Source of the DNA: CAZMLC01 sp964567125
Lineage (GTDB): Bacteria > Verrucomicrobiota > Kiritimatiellia > RFP12 > UBA1067
Direction: 5' to 3'
Length of the DNA: 17,456 nt
Assembly (NCBI GenBank): GCA_964567125.1
Contig: CAZMLC010000060.1
Coordinates: 1 to 17,456 of the forward strand
Part shown: one piece after another, positions 13,719 through 17,456 of the stretch
Position numbering within the stretch: position 1 is the first letter of the stretch
How the letters are laid out: each line of letters starts with the position of its first letter
Program-made: the position numbers and the translations under genes
The notes under the pieces: model-generated
The model's database searches: none
What the model was told of the DNA's origin: nothing
The model's input: only the letters and a program-made list of their open reading frames with translations

Positions 13719-13739
13719 ATTGATTTCTTTATCGAGTAA
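13719..13739 (+). repeat. 21-bp direct repeat flanking the island, right copy
   Basis: Identical to the end of the SIMPL gene (12787-12807), including a TAA. It lies 6 bp from the stop of the convergent isomerase-like gene. Removing the 932 bp between equivalent points would leave an intact SIMPL gene ending here, with convergent genes a few bases apart. That is the likely ancestral layout. Confidence 0.95.
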
Positions 13740-13745
13740 CGCACA

Positions 13746-14663
13746 TCACGCCAGCTTCAGCAGGAAATCGCGGCAGCGTTCATACTGCGCCTGATCCTTC
13801 ATGTGCTCAATCATGAGCGGCACATCCTGCGGCAAGCGTTTCAATGCCGCGACATAAGCCGGATAGTCGACGATACCCTGCCCCAGTTCGCACTCAACGA
13901 AGTGGACATTCATCTCGACCTGCCACGTCAGATCCTTGGCATGCGCGGAGACGATCCATTGCCCCAGCACATCGACCGTCTCACGGATCAGCGCCGCGTT
14001 GTTCCAATATTTTTCCGGTGAGTTGACCATGTTGCAGAGATCGACGTGCACACCAAAGCCTTTGCGGTCAACAGCCTTGACCATGCGACGATACGAATCC
14101 ACGGAATCAGGATGCATCCAGCCCATCATCTCGTACGCAAAGACTGCCCGCTTCGGTTTGACCGCATCGATCAACGCACGCGCGTTTTCGACGGCGCGAT
14201 CAAAATGAAGCTCCGTCATATTCTCGCGGGCAGGGCCATACCATGACGTCGGATTGAACGAACCGGCGATGTCCACGCAGCATCGTGCACCCAATTCATC
14301 GGCCAAGGCCAAACCTTCGGCGACGGTCTCGAAATTCGCTTTACGCTTAACCGGATCAGCATCCATCAGATTGACCCAGCGGCCCACCTCGGCAATCACC
14401 AGATCCTGCTCCGCAGCAGCCTCGCGGAGGGCACGGATACGCGCCGCATCCTTGAGATCCACCTTGGGCGCATACACCGCGCGATAGCCTTGATCGCGCG
14501 CGGTCTTCGCCCAGATTTTCGGTTCATCCAGCGCAGCGCCGAAGAGCGGCCCACCGATACGCAGCGACCGTGCAGGCGTGGCAGGCCCAGGGCCTGCCAC
14601 ACATCCCGTTGCACACGCGGCGCCCGCGATGACACTGGACTGAAGGAATCGACGACGCGTCAT
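13746..14663 (-). CDS. Tat-exported sugar phosphate isomerase/epimerase-like TIM barrel
   Basis: This 305-residue protein of the xylose-isomerase-like TIM-barrel family probably isomerises or epimerises a sugar or related polyol outside the cytoplasm. The N-terminus MTRRRFLQSS is a twin-arginine signal, and ATGC (18-21) resembles a lipobox, so the mature protein may be lipid-anchored. The likely divalent-metal ligands are Glu178 (YEMMGW), Asp208 (HVDLCN), His241 (SAHAKD) and Glu286 (MIEHMK), the usual E-D-H-E set. The ATG at 14663 has GGAGG at 4 nt. The frame is open to 14762, but that would overlap the upstream gene and bury the Tat motif. It follows the Gfo/Idh/MocA gene by 14 nt, so the two are cotranscribed. 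Its substrate is not visible. Confidence 0.87.
   Translation of the reverse strand: MTRRRFLQSSVIAGAACATGCVAGPGPATPARSLRIGGPLFGAALDEPKIWAKTARDQGYRAVYAPKVDLKDAARIRALREAAAEQDLVIAEVGRWVNLMDADPVKRKANFETVAEGLALADELGARCCVDIAGSFNPTSWYGPARENMTELHFDRAVENARALIDAVKPKRAVFAYEMMGWMHPDSVDSYRRMVKAVDRKGFGVHVDLCNMVNSPEKYWNNAALIRETVDVLGQWIVSAHAKDLTWQVEMNVHFVECELGQGIVDYPAYVAALKRLPQDVPLMIEHMKDQAQYERCRDFLLKLA
14578..14600. repeat. 23-bp palindrome inside the isomerase-like gene
   Basis: GTGGCAGGCCC (14578-14588), one central A, then GGGCCTGCCAC (14590-14600): a perfect 11-bp inverted repeat. It encodes CVAGPGPATP-type residues just after the presumed lipobox cysteine, a tolerant linker. It could fold as a strong hairpin in mRNA or be a dispersed palindromic repeat that landed in frame. 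Confidence 0.9.
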
Positions 14664-14677
14664 ACGACCTCCGGCGC

Positions 14678-16078
14678 TTAAAATTCCCAGCCTTTGCGGA
14701 TGTAGGGGCGCAACAGCGCATTGGCCATGTAATTGTCCGACTTGCACGCCATGGCATCCCACGTGATCTTACCCTCCACGCGCTGCGCCAGACAGCCGAT
14801 CAGCATGCCCTCGACAAACGGCACGGAGTGATCCACACCCGAGAAGGTTTCAGCCTCGCCACGGCAAGCTTTGATGAATTCCAAGTGTTGATTTTCGTGT
14901 TCCGCGCGCGGCAAGCTGGAGGGCACCTGCAACGCCGCCTCATGCTTGTCGAGCGAGCGCATCTTCTTCTCGCCCTTCAACCCGATGTAGGAGGCTTCAC
15001 CGTAATCGTTGACCGAAACCAGCGTCCCTTTGCTGCCGATCATGAGGCAACCTGTATTCGGCACTTCACCGAGCGTCGCGACCACCTGTGGCATAATCTC
15101 CGCAGACGGTTTACGATAACCGTCATACCAATAAAAATCAACCTTGGACATGTTCTTACGCGCGGCATAGGTCAGCTTGACCTTGCTGTACTTGGGATAC
15201 GAACCCGCAACGCGATCAGAAATCTCCACGGCCTCGCCTGAAAGCACAGCGCCCAGTTGCAAACCGCGCACGCCGAGATTCATGGTGTGGCAGGCCATAT
15301 CGCCAAAAGCGCCTGTCCCGAAATCATGGAACGCGCGCCACATGATGCGATGATACGCACCTTTCTTGAAGGGCCGCGCCGGCGCGGTCCCCAGCCACTG
15401 GTTCCAATCAAAGCCCTCGGGAATCGGATCTTCGCCCACGGGCTGAACCGGTTGTTTCCAGCCCCAGGTATTTCCCGGCGAAATCTCCGGACGGTTGGTC
15501 CAGACATGCACTTCGGTCACATCGCCTAAAATCCCGGAACGCAACACTTCCACGCCGCGGCGCAGCCCGTTCTTGGCGCTGCCGTGATTGCCCATCTGCG
15601 TCACGACGCCATACTCCTTCGCGACGCGGTCAAAATAGCGCGCCTCCCAGATGGTGCGAACGAGCGGCTTTTCAACGTAGACATGGCAACCGCTCTTCAT
15701 GGCCTGGATCGCGGCTGGCGCATGCGTGTGGTCCGGCGTCGACACAATGACGGCATCCAGCTTCTCCTTTTCAAGCATCTTGCGGTAATCGCTGAAGGCA
15801 TTGAATTCCGCCTTGATCTTCTTTTCTGAAAACCAGGCGCGACCTTTTTCAATCATGGCGGCATCCACATCGCAGAGCGCCGCGATGCGCACATTCGGCG
15901 TCGTCTCAACCACGCGCGTCCAGTTATGAAATCCTTGGCCGCCCGCACCGATCACACCCACATTGATCGTCTCATTCGCACTGCGGAACTTCGCGGAAGC
16001 TCCACCGAAACAGCCGCCGCAAACAAGCGTTGCACTGGCAGCACTGGCCTTTAAAAAATCACGCCGTGAAACATTCAT
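14678..16078 (-). CDS. Tat-exported Gfo/Idh/MocA-family oxidoreductase
   Basis: This NAD(P)-dependent dehydrogenase of the glucose-fructose oxidoreductase family has 466 residues. The leader MNVSRRDFLKASAASA is a textbook twin-arginine signal (SRRDFLK), so it is exported folded, presumably with bound cofactor. The Rossmann loop GAGGQG is at 45-50 and the catalytic-lysine motif EKP at 136-138 (VYVEKPLV). The C-terminal half is the long form common in PVC and Bacteroidota proteins. The ATG at 16078 has AAGGAG at about 5 nt; the frame is open to 16168, but that would remove the signal from the N-terminus. It lies directly upstream of the exported isomerase-like gene (14 nt), suggesting a joint periplasmic sugar conversion. 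The substrate is unknown. Confidence 0.92.
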   Translation of the reverse strand: MNVSRRDFLKASAASATLVCGGCFGGASAKFRSANETINVGVIGAGGQGFHNWTRVVETTPNVRIAALCDVDAAMIEKGRAWFSEKKIKAEFNAFSDYRKMLEKEKLDAVIVSTPDHTHAPAAIQAMKSGCHVYVEKPLVRTIWEARYFDRVAKEYGVVTQMGNHGSAKNGLRRGVEVLRSGILGDVTEVHVWTNRPEISPGNTWGWKQPVQPVGEDPIPEGFDWNQWLGTAPARPFKKGAYHRIMWRAFHDFGTGAFGDMACHTMNLGVRGLQLGAVLSGEAVEISDRVAGSYPKYSKVKLTYAARKNMSKVDFYWYDGYRKPSAEIMPQVVATLGEVPNTGCLMIGSKGTLVSVNDYGEASYIGLKGEKKMRSLDKHEAALQVPSSLPRAEHENQHLEFIKACRGEAETFSGVDHSVPFVEGMLIGCLAQRVEGKITWDAMACKSDNYMANALLRPYIRKGWEF

Positions 16079-16127
16079 CGCATCTCCTTTTGATCTCGCC
16101 TTCAGTAAATTCTGAAACGTTAGGCAT

Positions 16128-16157
16128 AGTTTACACGAGAAGCACGCGCGTTGTCCA
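16128..16157 (-). promoter_or_regulatory. Weak promoter candidate for the Tat-oxidoreductase pair
   Basis: On the minus strand TGGACA (16152-16157) and TAAACT (16128-16133) are spaced 18 bp, in the 86-nt space after the upstream oxidoreductase gene. A 5-bp stem (TTCAG/CTGAA, 16101-16116) lies in the leader. The pair may be transcribed separately from the first gene, but the boxes are weak. Confidence 0.3.
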
Positions 16158-16164
16158 GATCTCT

Positions 16165-17358
16165 TCAACTCAATCCGGACTGCACATCAGGCACAACAAA
16201 GGGCGTCCACTTCAGCATGGGCAGATTAGGATCAAGCGGTGTCGCGTTACGCACGCCTGCATGCGTAAACACAACGGAATGCAAACCCTCTTCCGGCGTC
16301 GCGAAACAGAGCCCGCCCGGTGCAGCGCGCGCAGCAGCTGGATTGATGAGATAGGCCGCGAACGATTGATAGGAGCGGGCTAAAGCCTGAATGTACGCAG
16401 CATCCACACGAAAGGGCGCAGCGCACGACAGCCCCTCCTCGTGCGTGCCAGCAGCCTCGGCCGAAACACACTCCTCGCGACCATCCACACTCAACACGCG
16501 GAAGTGATGGGGCTCCGCCTGACGCCAGTGAAAACTCGCTTTATCGCCATACACCTTGAAGCTCAGGCCTTCCTGCTCGCCACAGGCCACCTGGCTGCAC
16601 AGGAAACTGCCGACAGCACCATTGTTAAAGCGGATCTGCACGGCGCAATCATCATCCAGAATGCGCCCCGGCACCACGTGTTCCAATTCAGCGCAGAGCT
16701 CTTTGATCCCTAGCCCCGTCAGCCAGGCGGTCAGCAGATAGCAGTGCACGCCGAGATCCTGCAAGCAGCCGGTTGCACCGGCCCGGCGCGGGTCCGTGCG
16801 CCAGGCCGCCTGACGGTTCCCGTTGTTTTCAATGCGCTGCGTCATCCACCCGAGAAAAATAGAGGCCACAACCTTGCGGATCGTACCAAGCTGTCCCTCC
16901 ACGATGCGCTGCCGCATCGCGTGCAGCGCCGGATATCCCGCATACACGCTCGCTAGCCCATAAGGCAACTGCGTCGCCATCAGCTTTTTGTAAAGCATCA
17001 CGGCTTCATCCACATTGTTCGCAAAAGGCTTTTCGCAGAAGACAGGAATCTTGGCGTCGATCGCGGCGGTACAGATCGGATAATGCATGCCCGAAGGGGT
17101 CAGCACAACGACAAAATCCGCGCGCTCATTTTCCTCCAGCTTGCTCTCGCAGCGGAACAAATCGCGATACGTACCATACACGCGGGCAACCGGCAATCCC
17201 AGCGCCTTGCCCGTAACAAACGAACTGTTGCGCGTCGCCCCAAAGGCCCCACACACAATATCCCCGATGCCGCTCTGCGCGATCGCCTTCCGATGCATCT
17301 CCCCACTGAATGAATCACACCCTCCGCCAATAAATCCAATCCGGAATTTTTTCACCAT
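16165..17358 (-). CDS. Cytoplasmic Gfo/Idh/MocA-family oxidoreductase
   Basis: This 397-residue member of the same oxidoreductase family has no signal peptide. It begins with the Rossmann strand and loop FRIGFIGGGCDS (5-16). TPSGMHYP (87-94) and EKPFANN (109-115) follow, the latter holding the catalytic lysine. Asp201 and His205 in LQDLGVHCYLL are the family's usual active-site pair. The ATG at 17358 has GGAGG at 6 nt; a GTG at 17361 would add one residue. It is the first gene of the right-hand cluster. Because it is cytoplasmic while the next two products are exported, it may handle the imported product of those enzymes. That is inference only. Confidence 0.92.
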   Translation of the reverse strand: MVKKFRIGFIGGGCDSFSGEMHRKAIAQSGIGDIVCGAFGATRNSSFVTGKALGLPVARVYGTYRDLFRCESKLEENERADFVVVLTPSGMHYPICTAAIDAKIPVFCEKPFANNVDEAVMLYKKLMATQLPYGLASVYAGYPALHAMRQRIVEGQLGTIRKVVASIFLGWMTQRIENNGNRQAAWRTDPRRAGATGCLQDLGVHCYLLTAWLTGLGIKELCAELEHVVPGRILDDDCAVQIRFNNGAVGSFLCSQVACGEQEGLSFKVYGDKASFHWRQAEPHHFRVLSVDGREECVSAEAAGTHEEGLSCAAPFRVDAAYIQALARSYQSFAAYLINPAAARAAPGGLCFATPEEGLHSVVFTHAGVRNATPLDPNLPMLKWTPFVVPDVQSGLS

Positions 17359-17399
17359 CACTCACCTCCAGCACCTGCAGACAAACGATACATTTAACA

Positions 17400-17447
17400 T
17401 TTATAGCGAAATCATAAACATTTCCACGTTCTTTTGCAAACGCAAAA
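17400..17447 (-). promoter_or_regulatory. Possible promoter and operator upstream of the sugar cluster
   Basis: In an AT-rich leader a TATAAA box (17400-17405, minus strand) stands 42 bp before the start codon, without a good -35. Upstream of it TTTTGC (17432-17437) and GCAAAA (17442-17447) form a 6-bp inverted repeat with a 4-bp centre, which could bind a dimeric regulator. Both calls are weak. Confidence 0.3.
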
Positions 17448-17456
17448 ACAGGAGAA

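Overview
The window looks like a contig piece from a Gram-negative, didermic bacterium. Outer-membrane biology is shown by LpxK (lipid A), a TonB-dependent receptor and a lipoprotein. The lpxK-murJ-murG order, paired Tat-exported Gfo/Idh/MocA and sugar-isomerase proteins, a 28-residue COX24/bS22-like protein and a GxxExxY gene with CGCAGAT-rich ends together suggest the PVC group, perhaps Kiritimatiellota. That placement is an inference from gene content and was not tested by a search.

Left part, minus strand. A BtuB-like TonB-dependent receptor runs off the left edge (1-869). A well-formed cobalamin riboswitch (991-1130) precedes it, with its own sigma70-like promoter (1140-1168). Further right is a tight envelope operon read leftwards: lpxK, then murJ, then murG (murJ/murG share GTGA). 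Its promoter candidate is at 5105-5133.

Middle, plus strand. hisG (long form) is followed after 22 nt by a 28-codon basic ribosomal-protein-like gene and a perfect 11-bp terminator hairpin. Next come a TPR lipoprotein and, overlapping it by ATGA, an M3 metallo-oligopeptidase. The peptidase runs into a 100-N assembly gap (9818-9917). On the other side is an alpha/beta-hydrolase (acetylxylan-esterase-like) lacking its start. The continuous 1328-codon frame across the gap is an artefact of 100 Ns keeping frame. A SIMPL-domain protein with its own promoter follows.

Accessory island, 12787-13739. A GxxExxY (PD-(D/E)XK-like) gene sits between inverted ends. Each end carries three CGCAGAT heptamers spaced 9 and 10 bp. 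Two tandem 220-bp units beside it are internal-deletion, MITE-like derivatives that keep both ends plus the gene's RBS and start. The island is flanked by an exact 21-bp direct repeat containing the SIMPL stop codon. A solitary right end lies at 11877-11942. This is the most unusual part of the window.

Right part, minus strand. A carbohydrate-type cluster is read leftwards: a cytoplasmic Gfo/Idh/MocA oxidoreductase, a Tat-exported Gfo/Idh/MocA oxidoreductase and a Tat-exported sugar-phosphate-isomerase-like TIM barrel. The last carries a 23-bp palindrome just after its signal peptide.
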